From Blastobasis lacticolella (lineage: Eukaryota > Arthropoda > Insecta > Lepidoptera > Blastobasidae): DNA of 64,000 nucleotides. The notes below the pieces were generated by a model. That model was not told where the DNA came from and searched no databases. It saw nothing but the letters and a program-made list of their open reading frames with translations. This document shows, piece by piece, positions 1-13,500 of this stretch; position 1 is the stretch's first letter, and every line of letters starts with the position of its first letter. Both the position numbers and the translations under genes were made by a program. The stretch covers positions 15,786,173 through 15,850,172 of the forward strand of contig LR990045.1 in NCBI GenBank assembly GCA_905147135.1, in the 5' to 3' direction.

Positions 1-22
1 TGGTGCCATTCTGCAGTTTCAG

Positions 23-1102
23 ACACACTGGACGACATTATGGGCGAGTCTGGCGACGAGGAAGAATCTGAAGGCATTGTGAACCAAGTGTTGGACGAAA
101 TTGGTATCGAGATCAGTGGAAAGGTTTGTTGGACGGTGTTTTTGCTTTCTTTCTGATATGATCTTTGTTTTATCTCAATTTCAATTTATTTATTTCGTTC
201 AGACAACAGAGATCCATTTTTGTTAGTAGTACAGTTATCTTACAACCTTTTAATACTGTAATATAAAAGATGATTCACCAATATGAAAATCTTTACAAAT
301 GCCTGCCATATAGGTGAATCATACCTATCAGCTATAATCTGCAGGATACTAATAATTATAGGTTGCCTTTGAATGCTTTGGTTGCTCTGTGCGTGCACCT
401 GAAACATTAAGTTAAATAGTTCAAATCATCATCATCATCATCGTCCTAGCGCCTGTCCCGGCCTCTGCCAGGGTCCGCTTTTCTACTCAATCTTCTCCAC
501 TTCGCCCGGTCTTCGGCATCCTCTCGTCGTAAGCCGTTGGCTCTCGCTTTCGACTCAGCGATGTCAATCCATCGCTTCTTGGCTTCAGTTAAATAATTCA
601 AATATCAGGTGTTAAAAATTTTGCACTATTTAAATCGTCATCGCAACGGTCAATCCGGGCTACTGCCATTGTTACGTGGTTCGACCAAAAAGTCATGCTT
701 ATTATAAATAATGAAATCCTATTGTTTGTTAAAAATACAATCGCCTCTCTTCTCGTCATGGCTTTGGTAGAAGCCGAGTCTAAAAATACTGCCCTACTAT
801 ATTATATTTTATTTTATTTGGAAGATCAACAGCCATCCCACAACATAATATAACTATTGTGTTTCACGTATATTGCATTTTTGCCACACGAATAAATAAA
901 TATAACTATTCGTTCGTTCCACAAAATATCATTAGAAAAGTATTAGTTATAGTATACCTAATATTATGACGAAATATTATAATTGTTACTCTCCTTCCAG
1001 ATGGCAGACGCTCCCGCAGTTGCCCGCAACAAGGTCGGAGCATCCACGAACGAAGCCGACAAAGACATTATGGCCCAGCTCGCCAAACTGAGGTCAACAT
1101 AG
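23..1102 (+). CDS. CHMP2B: CHMP2B, charged multivesicular body protein 2b, C-terminal end (partial)
   Basis: Two coding exons are visible: about 23-123 and 1001-1102 (TAG 1100-1102), joined in phase 0 across a GT-AG intron. The first follows an AG acceptor at 21-22 and opens with the residues DTLDDI; an alternative acceptor at 15-16 exists. It continues with an acidic stretch (GDEEESEG) and then NQVLDEIGIEISGKM, a block that matches the CHMP2B subfamily better than CHMP2A. The last residues, DIMAQLAKLR, form the C-terminal MIT-interacting motif that binds the VPS4 ATPase. In the family, CHMP2B is a cytosolic ESCRT-III subunit that assembles on endosomal membranes for budding and scission. The core N-terminal helices lie upstream of the window. 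The LINE-derived piece at 426-592 sits in the intron. Family assignment is firm; the exact first base of the first exon is inferred. Confidence 0.93.
426..592 (-). mobile_element. RTE-like LINE 3' fragment in the CHMP2B intron
   Basis: The stretch begins with a (TCA)n run at 426-442, the usual 3' microsatellite tail of lepidopteran RTE-type LINEs read in reverse. It then matches, with changes, the minus-strand coding end seen at 3517-3610 (residues like WRRLSRKADPGRG, then RREDAEDRAKW). Only the last few dozen codons are present, so this is a dead 5'-truncated copy. Confidence 0.7.
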
Positions 1103-2056
1103 CACTTCCATGCCTTACCTTGAGAACCTCATTTGTATACTTTACGTAGAGGTAATTAAATTACCTATACTTTTGTTATTTTTAATAGTTCATTACAATT
1201 TTTATACAGATATACACCCAATAATGTACATACTTGTGTAATCAATTCCAGATATGTTTTACTTTACTTAGCAAAGCGTATTTTTTTAAAATCCTTGATT
1301 TTTAAATTTAAATTAAACAGAAAAATAGCCCTAATATTGGAGAAACTAGCTTTGGTGGAAAGATAATGAAATGCTATAACTATGTTTGAATATGACTTCG
1401 GCCATGTGGCCACCGCGACTGATGGACGCATAGATGGCCCAATCTGAAAGTCTAATTCTTAAACTTTTCGCAGCAAATGGCTGTATTTCGCTAATAACTC
1501 GCCGAATGTTGTGTTATGTGTCTGGTTGATCGCCATAGGCATATCTCCAAAGCGAATAATCTAATGGAGTGAGATCGCATAATCTAGATAACCAACGTGA
1601 AATTATTCGTTGATGTTAATTTTTTCCTATATCCACTTTTCCTTGAATTGTTTTTTTACTTTTGTTAGAAAAAACACGCAGTGGCCACATGGCCGAAATC
1701 ATATTCAAACATAAATGGCATTTCGTTAACTTTCCAGTGAAGCTAGTTTCAATTATACTAAAAATGTATTTTTCTTTGTTATATTTCAATTTGAATACCA
1801 AAGGTTTAAACACCCTTTAAATTGTTTAACCTTACGTACCTAAGTTCATGTTTGTAATTTATAATTTAATTGTTAAATGGCTAGTTGTATTGTAACTTGT
1901 AAATCGAAGTACTTTTATAATAATTTTACATATACAATAATGGTTGTAGAGTATTAGCATGGTATTATTATAGCGTATGCACTTAATTCACCTAAACGTC
2001 CACTAAGCTAACAAAATATACCTCGTATTGTATCATGATATACTAAATAAATTGTT
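1103..2056 (+). other. Probable 3' UTR of CHMP2B with poly(A) signal
   Basis: After the stop codon, the first canonical AATAAA that I find is at 2046-2051. If that is the signal used, the 3' UTR is about 950 bases and includes the whole inverted-repeat element at about 1284-1818. This is an inference from signal position; an earlier non-canonical signal could be used instead. Confidence 0.45.
1284..1818. mobile_element. Fold-back (long-TIR) non-autonomous DNA element
   Basis: The arms at about 1285-1412 and 1683-1815 are diverged inverted copies of each other. The best-kept core is GGCCATGTGGCC plus the flanking TATGTTTGAATATGA / TCATATTCAAACATA. The roughly 270-bp middle has no coding potential. 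A second, partial copy in reverse orientation appears at 54515-54590 and 56330-56495, where it has been split by another element, which supports a dispersed family. Exact ends and target duplication are not clear. Confidence 0.75.
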
Positions 2057-2059
2057 ATG

Positions 2060-3095
2060 AATGGAAGCTGTGATATATTTATGTTACATGAATATATTAG
2101 ATATTTTAAAACATGTTTGATTATTATTTGGTATGAGAGAATATAGTGTAGGGGTACAACTATATCCTATAGAGAAATATAGTATACTGTCTGCATCAGA
2201 AATAGCTTTTAGACTGTAAGGGCGCCGTCGGTTATCCTATGTCATCGAGACCAAATAGAAAAGTGACTTTAATGCGAGTGAAAAGCAAAACTGCCAAGAC
2301 GATGAGAGACACTGTTTTTTTTTACTTCTAGAACCCGCACAAGAGGATAAGTAAGTACTTTCCTAGTAACTATCCATAATAACTGCAAGTTTTCGAATTC
2401 GCGACGTGACCGGGTAGCTTTTTAAATCAAGAAAACCTTGAAATTTTCACTTTTTCAACTTTTTTGCTTATAACTTCAAAACGGCGGCCTATAGCTAAAA
2501 ATATTTTAAGGTAATCTACATAAAATTCTCTACAACTTTTGCTTTAATCACTTTTTCAAATTCCCGTAGATTTACGAGCACAACAGTCGCGGTTGTGACG
2601 GTAGGTAAAAAAGGTACCCTTTTCTTAGACTTGTAGAAAAAATTATAGAGGAAATTTTTATATACGATGAAATATAGTATGCCTATCAAGTTGGATGACT
2701 AACTATAAGAAAACTTTGGTATACACAAAGATGATTTGCGTAACATCTGGTGTAGTTACCGATGAGCTCTAATCATGAAAGCAAGAAGTAACGTCTTACA
2801 GCACAAGTAAAAAAAATACAAAACCGTACATATACATAAAAGTACATATACCTAAATTTATCTTATTCGCTGCGCTATAGGCGGCTGTCAAGTGAGATCC
2901 TCCTGCGTGCAGGTGTATGGGCACGCTGGGCACGTCGCGTCGGCCACTGAAATGACGTTGGAGTGAGTACATCAACTATATTATTTCATACCATTCCCTA
3001 AGAAAACGGTATTTTACCTACCGCCATAACCGAAACTGTTTTGCTCGTAAACGGCTGGAAATTTTAATAAAGCGTATAAATCAATGGAGGTCTGG
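2060..3095. other. Intergenic AT-rich sequence, no gene seen
   Basis: I see no splice-linked coding exon, RNA gene or clear mobile-element end here. The stretch about 2440-2600 has the texture of a degenerate interspersed repeat, but I cannot tie it to another copy in the window. Confidence 0.4.
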
Positions 3096-3365
3096 ACAAC
3101 TCGGCCAATTTGATCAATAACGTTGAGCGATATATTATTGGAAAGGATTTTTCATTTTCTACAACTTTGACTGATGACAACTCACGAAACGCTGTGGGGT
3201 AAAAGTTATGGTCATTTCATACAAACTTCAGTCCATATGACCAATAACACTAAGCGATATGTTGTTGGAAAGGAAACTCCCCAAAGTAAAAGCGGTAGAA
3301 AATTAAAAATCCTTTCCAATAACATAGCTATCGCTCAACGTTATTGGTCATATAGGCTGAATTGT
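3096..3365. repeat. Fold-back repeat, arms about 68 bp
   Basis: The arm at 3096-3162 is repeated in inverted orientation at 3295-3365; shared cores are CAATAACGTTGAGCGATA and TTGGAAAGGATTTTT. A third, direct copy of the same core lies between them at about 3230-3290. This is a degenerate inverted-repeat element with no coding capacity. Confidence 0.7.
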
Positions 3366-3735
3366 CCGCCCGCGCGGTCAATCCCGGCTTCTGCCAGGTT
3401 CCGCTTTCTTATTTATTTATTTAACATTTATTGTGCACATTAAATAGTATACAAAATAGTCATACAGATAAAAATCACAACAGGTACAGCTTATTTCTAA
3501 AGAAATATCTTACTTTGATTTCTCCACTTTGCCCGATCATCGGGATCCTCACGTCGTAAGCCATTGGCTCTCGCGTCCAACTCGGCGATGTCAATCCATT
3601 GCTTCTTGGGGCTGCCATTCCATCCCTGAGGCTTAGGCAGTACGTGACCAAACCAGCGCAGCCGTACCTTTTCGATCTTATCCACGATATCTCTCACGCC
3701 AAGGCTGCTACGGATGTACTCGTTACGCACTTGAT
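3358..3735 (-). mobile_element. RTE-like LINE, C-terminal coding fragment, interrupted
   Basis: On the minus strand, 3497-3730 encodes a peptide opening with MRNEYIRSSLGVRDI and containing LRWFGHVL and PKKQWIDIAELDARANGLRR. These are the hallmarks of the end of RTE-clade LINE open reading frames (RNEYIRG..., RLRWFGHV, RGRPKKRWMD). The coding end is split from its final codons and tail by a roughly 100-bp insertion at about 3409-3515. That insertion resembles the LINE tail at 22130-22235 (TATTTATTTATTTAA, then CACAACAGG and CTTATTTCTAAA). Dead copy. Confidence 0.8.
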
Positions 3736-4551
3736 CAAGTCATTTTTCTAGCACTTCCATCCACGTGTTTACCCCGACCGCAGGGCCCTGCCTCAGCTCG
3801 CTCACCAGTACGATGTCATTAGCATATTTCATAAGCCAAGGAGGCGCTTCCTGAATTTCCGCTGGAGAGGAAATCGGGCACAACGCAGAACAAGTAAGGG
3901 CTTGGCAGTCAGCGCTAAAGCCTGGTGAATATCTACCGTAATCGGGAGGCCTACGATGAATGTTTTATGAACATGTAAATTACCTTACCATAAGAACACT
4001 TTTTGCTATAATCAAAAAACTAATCAAAAATACAACATTTCGATGAATTCTTGATTTTTGACAATGACGCGGTCGTCTCGCGAGGTCGAAAACTTGGATT
4101 TTACATCATTTTACACGCATTTACATCATGAACAACTTACAAAAAAGCATAGATACCTAATTTGATGCACCGTTCACACTCCTCTCATGTCTAAAATTCA
4201 TGGCCATAAGCCGAGATGATATCTAAAGAAATATACGAACAACAAGAAACTTAATTCCCTTGTGGTACATAAAGGCACCTTGAAAGGTTCCTTGTATTTA
4301 TTGCTGTTTCTCTGTCGTCAAAGGCCAAACGTCGCCTCTGTTTACTTGGGAGTCATTAGCGCGCCGAGACCTTGTACCTTTGCCATTGAAATTCAAAATG
4401 CGATCGCTACCCCTTAAAATTTTAATGAAATTTACACGTCTTGTTTGCCTCCGCACTAATCTATACTAAATATTTAATGTTGGCAAGGCGTCAGCGAACA
4501 TTAATCTAGCCAATTCTAAGCCAAAACTACCCCAGAAGCCAACAGAGCAAG

Positions 4552-7500
4552 ATGATTCCAGACCACTGGTTCGACGAGGGTATCAACAACACTTACCTGG
4601 CAAATGATATGAAACATATACAGAGAAATAATGTAGTTTACGAAAAGACGCAAAAGGATTATGTAAGTACATTGGCATCTTTGTTTACTGTGTAGCGTTT
4701 GGATTTTCGGAATATGGATGGTTATTTTAAAGTTAGACTGTAATCACGGAGGTAGGTAATTGTAAAAGTGATACGCTAGTAGAAGTTTTTGCGTGAAGGA
4801 CATATTACGTGACACGAAAGGTCGAACAATTTACTTGCCGTTTTTGTAATCGAGTTTTAATCGACTCAGTTTAAGATTCTTTTCTGTGTTCCATCTATGA
4901 TCCGTTAAAACTGACTTGTCTTATTTGGTGAACAAACAATGCCCAAAATCACAACTTGCCGTATCAATCACGCCACGCATATTGTGTATAGATGTCAGAA
5001 TTATACAAGAAACACATAGAATGTAAATTTCAACGAATACTGCTGCACATTATCCATTTAAATACATAATTTCCTTAACCAAATAAGACCTAGTTCCTAT
5101 CCTGGGCCAGAACTTCAAGCTGAGAGTTGCAATCCTTTGCTTTATTTAGCTATAATCTGTCCAAACTGACTTGTCTTATTTGGTTATGGAAATTATGTAT
5201 TTAAATAGATAATGTGTGTTTAACATTCTATGTGTTTCTTATACATATAATTCTCGAAATCTATATGTCGCAGCCAACTGGTTAGTTCAGCCATTTAATC
5301 AGAAGGCTAGTCCGTTAATCATACGCCGGCATTTAATTAAATGACTATAGGATAACCAGCCAAGTTACTGAATGTAACGTTTAACTACTTGGCTGAACGT
5401 TATTTAGCCGTTTTGTTAAAGGGTATACAGATGGTTGGTTAGAGTGACCATAAGTTCGCAACTTAAATGATAAACTTTATTTAAGATAAAGAATAATGAA
5501 TTAATAAAGATCATTTTTATATAATAAAACATTATTAGTCGCAAGATATTCAATAAGTAGGTATACAATTAATTGTATTGCGAGTAGGTACCTATAACCG
5601 TATTTAACTAAGTAAAAATATTTATTGAAACTTTAAATTTATAACTTATTTACTACTTGTAACTATGTAGTAGGAACAATAGCAACAGTGCAGTATAATA
5701 TTAAATATAAAATTTATAATATTAAATATAAAATGACACGAAAGTTTGGCATTTGTTTCTAATTAAAGGTAAGTATAAAAAGAAAATGAACATATTCAGT
5801 TATCGTTAAGAATTAAGATAAATAATAAAATAAATAATCGTTGACAAATTCACACAGCGCCATCTAGCCCCAAAGTAAGCAAAGCTTGTATTATGGGTGC
5901 TAGGTAACTGATAAACTACTTATATACATTTTAAATACATACTTATTATACATAGAACACCCAGACCCGTAACAGTAAGAATACTTAAAGTTATCTCAAT
6001 TCTTGCTTAACAAAACATGTACCACATTTTAAATTTAGTTAAAACGACGAGCTTGCTGTGCGAGCTGTCTGACGCCAGATTTGTTTTGGTGACTACCAGC
6101 GCAGCAGTAGATAAAATTTGAACTAAATTTAAATCACCTGCCTGATTTTACTTCAGCCGTCTCCGAAGGGCTGCCTTTAATAAGCCACCTAGTTAAACGT
6201 TGAGTGAAACTAGTAAAATCAGCTATCGGCCTAGTCATTCAATTGTATGCCGGCGTTTCATTAACAAACTAGCCTTTTCATTAAATGGCTGGTTTAACCA
6301 GATGGCTGCGACATATACACAATATACGTAGCGTGAAAGATACGGCAAGTCGTGATTTTGGGTATAGTTTGTACACCATATAAGACAAGTCAGTTTAAAC
6401 AGATCATACTATGACTACTGCGTTCCATTGTAGGTACCAATCACGAGCTACAAGGTACCTATTCCTCAAGGTAACGTTGAGCTTAGTGACGAATAAAAAT
6501 TGGTACAATTACTGAAGGCAGCACATCAACCTACCCAAAACCAGTATTTTTTATATATTTAGGCAAGACAGGCATTTGGCCGCCATCTCACTGTTAGTAA
6601 GTGACGATGCGGCCGAAGATGAAGCATGCCCGTCTTGGAACAGTATATTCACTGTAGCCTTGAAAGCATCCAGATTATATTGATCAGGGAACACACTCGC
6701 AAGCAACGTGTTCCATTCCTTAGCCGTACGCATTATAAAGGTCGAGCCAAAGCGGCTCGTGCGAATAGCTGGAAGATCCACGACATAAGGATGACGCGCT
6801 CGCCCGGATCGCGTCTCCCGATGGCTAAATGGAGTATAAAACGAGATAACATCACTATACATACGGGCGAGCGCGTCATCCTTATGTCGTAGGTAGATCT
6901 TCCAGCTATCCGCACGAGCCGCTTTGGCTCGACCCAAAAGAGACGACCGGAGACGCTGCAAAGGCTAAACAGGGTTTGAGATGGTGTCTTCTGTGACTGT
7001 ACCTACTTACAATTTGAATATTTTACATGCAACAATTAGTGGAAATTAGCCCAGAGGACATTTTTAAAGTAACAAACTTTTTTAAAGTCGGTCACTACTG
7101 TACTACCATGGATAACGAAACTAATGCGCATTACAGTCTGAAAAAGACGAACATCTGCATGGGAAAGTCACGCGAATAGTATTATAGGATCATAGGACTT
7201 CGAATATTGACTTATCTTATTTTGATTTACGAGTATGTAGGGTGAATGGCGCAGTGGTTGAGTATATGTTTTGTATCCTTTACATATTTTCGATTCGCTT
7301 CCGGATTAGAATGACAAATGATATTTTTATCTACGCTTGGGATTCTGTTCTTAGGCATTTTATTAGTAAGTTAATAGTTAATGATAATTTAAGCTCTATA
7401 GGCAGTTACGGATTTTTATGCGAATCCGTTTAGGAGTTACGTCTTAAATAAGTACTTAAGTACATAAAATTTAAAAGAAGCGTAAATGTGTAAGTATTTT

Positions 7501-10500
7501 TTTCCACCGTGTGGCGTTTAAATGTGGAGGAGGCTCAAGTCCAGCAATGTACTGCTAAGGGCTGTTAATCTGTATGGAGTCTGGTTGTAGCACTACTTTA
7601 AACTTCACTCGTGGCCTCATGGCTTCCAAAGTATTTTTTTGCTATGAATGCTGGCTTTAAATCACATACTAACGAAGAGTCTACTGAGCACGTGAATGAG
7701 TGATTTAACGGCATGTGTGAGAGTTTGCTCTCGTGTGAAAACTTTTCACCACTCCAGTCCGAAAATAACCTTTTTCACCGAAAACGTTATTTTCATGCTG
7801 GAGAAGTGACAATGTACCTCATCATATCAGCCGAAAGGCGACCACTGCTGGGCATAGGCCTCCCATGTTCACAAAAGCCGGTCCAGTGCCATTCACATCC
7901 AGCTGGTACCTGCGATCTGTACCAGGTGCTCCTTCCACCTTGTGGGAGGCTTACCCATACTGCGTCTTCCGGTACATAGCAGCCACTCGAGAACTTTCTG
8001 CCCCATCGGCCATCAGTTCTTCGAGCCATGTGCCCTGCCCTGCTACTTTAGCCTGGCAATCCTTAGAGCAATGTACCTACTTACTGATAAATAAACTAAG
8101 GTATTCATTCATTTTAATTATAATAACAGGAGCAAGAACAGCGTGACCTCCTGGACTCCCAAGATGGCGACACCTGCGAGACCCACGACCAGTTCTACCG
8201 CGACCACAAGCTGCTGCTGGTTTTGTTCCGGGCGCTCGCCGTCATGCCCATCACCAGGTCCAGGCCAGGTGATGAATAATGCTAGTTTTGTTACTAATAG
8301 TTTTAATAAAAGTGTTGTAAGGGTAGTTTTGTAGCTGTAAGGAAAGGATCACACTTCGACCAAGCGGATTACCAAGTGATAGCTATCGTCAATCGTACTT
8401 GAGAAAGATGTAGCTTCATACTTAGGAGCCATTTACTAAGTCTTCTGAGATAACCTTTTCCAGGCACAATCACGTTCAGTTGGAGTTCTCGAGCGACAAT
8501 CTACGCGATATTCTTCTACATTTGTGCCTCAGTCGTGGTACTTGTTGTGGGTTATGAGCGAGTTTCACTGCTGCGTTCGATCAAGAAATTCGATGACTAC
8601 ATCTACGCTATCCTGTTCATAGTGTTTTTGATACCGCATTTCTGGATACCATTCGTGGGCTGGGGAGTGGCGCATCAAGTCGCCATTTACAAGACTAACT
8701 GGGGGAAATTTCAGGTCAGTCACATTTTAATATAACATTCAGTTACACATAGTTTTATTCAAGGTGGATTTTTTTGTAATAACCTTAAGTAGGTATTTAA
8801 ATCCGTTTATTCGTCTATCAGGTGAGATACTACCGCATCACCGGCGAAAATCTTCAATTCCCCAACTTAAAGGTGACCATCGTCATAATAAGCGTGGGAT
8901 GCTTACTGCTGGCTGTAGCGTTTCTACTAAGCCTCTGCGCTTTGCTGGATGGCTTTTTGCTACGTCACACCACGGCCTACTACCACATCATCACAATGAT
9001 TAACATGAACTGTGCCCTCTGGTACATCAACTGCAAGGGAATTAAGATTGCGGCCCAGAGTTTGTCGGAGTGCTTCCGCAGGGTAATGTATTCGGTCCAC
9101 TTTGTTTCCTTATTAAATATTTATTAACTTGGCAGTTGGGAATAATGTAGCTTCCCATCAGTGATATAAATGGAGGAATAAGTACAGTATAGTCGGTTAT
9201 AGTAGTTACTTATCATTCTACGTGAAAACAAAGAAAGGTTTTTTACCAAATATTGTTTTACTACAAATAACTACTTATCTAGTCCTATAATAAGTCGATT
9301 GATTAAAATATTGCAAACAAAATATAATTTATTTCCTAAACTAGATTTACTTTTTTTACTGCTAAACTTATTTTTATACATTGTAATCATATTGGAAAGG
9401 ATGTCAATGAAGAGTGCTCTGCAAGGGTGATCGCCCGGTACCGCTTCCTCTGGCTGAATTTATCGGAACAGCTGCAATTGCTTGGAAATGCTTATGCGAG
9501 GACTTATTCCACATATTGCCTATTCATGTAAGTTTACTTTGCTAAAGTAGAATTTTTAAATCGCTGTGTGTGCGCTATTAATAACTTGCCTATAATTTAA
9601 AGATGAAGCTTACTACATGGTTCGTCTAAAGCGTCGGGGGCCCAGTTGTTAGGGGTTCGACTTGTAAGCGAGAGTACCGGGTTCGAACCCCAGTGCCGCC
9701 ATATACCAATAACCTTTTCTGAGCTATGTACATTGGTTGACCAGTACCGATGCTCTTACAGTGAGGAAAAACATCGTGATGAAACCTGCACTGATCAGGT
9801 TTCCCTTTAAACACGTTCACGGAGGCAGTCGCTGCACTGTAATTACCTGATCTGCCAAATCTTGGGTCATGGTCAAGCGGACCCGGGTGCAAGAGCACAA
9901 CCGGGAAATTAACGCTAAGATTATGAGGCTGAACTGGCGTGCACCCTGTACTCGAATAACTAGACTAAAAATTATCTCTTGTTTCAATATCTGTAGGACA
10001 AATAAAAACAGACAATTGTTCTTAAAACCTACATTTGATTCAAAGAGACGAATTAGTAGCAACATATCACTGCTGCAGGATGCCCAATGGGCCTCACTCC
10101 TTTATCACTCATCTTTTATCAGACGGTAGGACTCTGTCAAGCCTGAGGAGTCCACCTGGGTGAGTACCACCGCCTTATCTATTTCTGCCGCTAAGCAACA
10201 ATTTCATTGTTGTGTTCCGGTTTGAAGGATAAGATAGCCAGCGAAATTACATGCATGAGGCATTTCATCTTAGTTCTCACAGTGACAACGCACCCGCGGT
10301 TCTACATTTTTGTTGCCTGCAACCTAAATGTATGAATTGTAGATGTTATGGGCGATGGTTACTACTTAGCATCAGGTGGACTGTCTGATCGCTTGTCAAT
10401 GAGCAGCATAAAAAAACACTCCGCCTTCCACGCCAATCGACTTTCCATCTTTCTACTAACTACGATTTCTATAAAGTCGTCCGTCCATCTTGTACATGGT

Positions 10501-13500
10501 TTACAGCGTTCCTTATTTAGCCTTAGCTTAATTATTGTCATAATACTTTTCTGATTTGTTCATTTCATTACCAGGTTCATAAACATAACCATAGCTGTGT
10601 ACGGCGCTTTGTCTGAGATTGTAGACCACGGGTTCGGGTTCAGCTTCAAAGAGATGGGGCTCTTCGTGGATGCCACCTATTGCTCCGCTTTGCTGTTCAT
10701 ATTCGTGGACTGTTCGCATAAGTCAACTTTGAAGGTAAAGGTACCGTCGTTATATTTTAATTTTGTAACTACTTCATTGTTTTACAACATCGAGTGGTCT
10801 TGTCAATAAAAAATCCTTGTTGACTTCTTTATTTAGCACTAGCTTTTGCCTGCGACTTCGTCATCGTGGAAATCGTTTTAGAGACTGTTTATCTTTTTCT
10901 TAAGTGGCCATTTTAAATGACTTCTCTAATGTATGAAAACTAGTACGTACTACCGAGAGGTAAAGCTGTATCTCTGGTTCTACCTATTCGCCTAAATTTT
11001 AAGTTAGATCCCAAACTACCAAACTGTAAAAAGCCGATCAAAATCCATTCGGCGCCATTTATTTATTTCTTATAGTTTAGCTAGTCTGTCTCGTAGTTCC
11101 GTTAGACTTACTTAGTTAGACTTACATACATTTTAAAAATTCTTATTCTATTACTATATCTTCACCGCCAAAAATATTTTTTTTGTAAATATATTTAATA
11201 CCCGCCCCCGGCTTCCCAAGGGACCACTACGGGTACACGAGTTACACACGACCGCTGCGTAGGGAGCCGACCGCGCGAGTGGGCCGCGCGGCACTTTATT
11301 TCTTGACATTGACTCCCCTCCCGTACCCCGTGCTGCCTAGATAGCCGGGCAGACTGAGCGGCGAACACGCGACTTTTTTCTATTATTCACATTTTTTAAC
11401 TCGTGATATCTTTCGAATTAAATGTCCGAATTGAATAATTCAAAAAGTTATATAAAGGTTGAAGCAGTCGTGAATATGAAGTAATTGATTTTGATAAGGA
11501 TTAATACCAAGGTACAAATAAAGAGCGTTTTTTAGCGGCGGCATTTCAATTAAATTTTGAAAATAAAAGCACTTATTGTGACATAACTATAATAGTTAGA
11601 CTTATACTGTCGCGACACTTTTTGCAGATAATGATGAGTTCAGCAAAGTCGTAGTACATTATTTTGTTCTATCATCAATAGTTTTTGCAGCACACGCGAT
11701 GTAAGGAATTTTTTGGGTATTTTTTTACACCTTGGGCTACATTATTGGAGTTTTATTCATGATCCGTAATTTTTTAGAAAATATAATATAGCCTATGTCA
11801 CCCGGGAATAGTGTAGCTTTCCAACGGTGAAAGAATTTTTGAAATCGGTCCAGTAGTTTCGAAGCCTATTCAATACAAACAAACAAATAAACAAAAAAAA
11901 ATCAAACCTAATGATATACAGACACTTTTTACTGTCTTATATGTATAGATAAGCACCCGGATAAACATGAATGGAGGGTAAAGATAATATAATATGTCTT
12001 TTCCTTCCCCTATACTACATCCTTGAAAAAAGTTAAGTCAATAGAAGTATCAGTTTTGAGGTGAATTAAAGACAAACAAAAAGATTTACGTGAATACGCT
12101 ACGAGTAGCTTGTAAAAAGAGGGTCCCAAATAGGTATATTTTCCCAGCTTCAGACAGCCGAGGTTGTTTATAATGTCAACATGGAAGGAATAGACAGAAG
12201 ATTCGCCGAGAGACATGTTACAATTACATTTTCTAAGCCAATGGAGCAAAAATACGACGAGTCAAACAAAATATATAACATTTGTTATCTGTTATAACAT
12301 GTGTATCTTTTTGAATAGATATTTTGTTGTTTTGTTAGCTGGTGGAAAGATTAAACTCCGGGATTCGGCACTTATTCCAGATTTATTGTATGTGTTATTA
12401 CTTACTTTTGTACTCTTGTATTTTTAACTTCAGCTTCAACTTTTAAGACGAGGAAGTTTTAGTCGTTGCCGAAGCCGTCCATTGTAAGACAGAGCAGAAG
12501 ACTGGAGCACCTATGACTAACCTTCACCAATTCACATAGGTTAACCTAGTGAATAAATAACTAATAACCAAATTAAATAAATATATTTGCACTAACTCGA
12601 ACTAGAATGACTAATGCCCAATTGTACTAAACCTAGCCGACGCTTAAGTTGTTGCTTACACGTTTTAAAAAAATTCTAACAAAGAAAGCATTGCACCAAC
12701 ACCAACTTAAACGCTAAGTCACTTTATGTCACCGATATTGTGACTCTTAAATACCTACTTAGGAACATGTTGAAGCGTGAACTTATGCGTCGCCTAAGTT
12801 CACTCCCTTCGGGCACTATTAATTACCTACCTTAACCATCCGGCCCGTGTTCGCCAAATCAGAACCAAACAAAGGCCACTAGAAAAACATTATTCAGTTA
12901 CACAATTATGAAGGATAGTGCTTAAGATCAGGTAGAACCAGATAAATATTTAACCTTCCGCGGCAGGTGGCAGCGGGGGTCCAGGACACCTTGCTGTCCG
13001 TAGATGTGCTATCAGTTGACAGACCCACACAAAAAGAGGTAAGCTACGAGAGTCAGCCACGTCCTGTTTTCTAATTGGGCCGAAATTTTACAAAGTTATG
13101 GAAGTTCGGTGACAATGCAATGCTATCGAGCTGATCGGAGACGGAAGGTGGCTATAGGAACTCCTAAACTATACCTACATAATAAACCCATCTAGTTTGG
13201 GTTCGTTTGATTCAAGAACTCTGTCTGAGGGTAATTAAAATACAACGCGCGATAAAAGCACGATTTAAAAAATGATTTTCGTTTCAGAACTTATTTATTT
13301 CCATACACTACATAAAAGACTAATAGACTGAATTCCATTAGTGCGAAAGTGTCAAGCTAATCTCAGAGTAAAAGCGCGAACACATACAAGTGTTAAGAGA
13401 AACACCAAGTCTATTGCTGTTACAGATCGATCATTTCATTCAAGCCATCGAGATGAACCCAGCAGTTGTCAGCCTCAAAGGATACGCTGAAGTAAACAGG

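Noticed and set aside
6626..6961. Open frames on both strands suggesting a small gene
   Set aside because: The region is a LINE fragment with a snap-back inversion, which creates frames on both strands.
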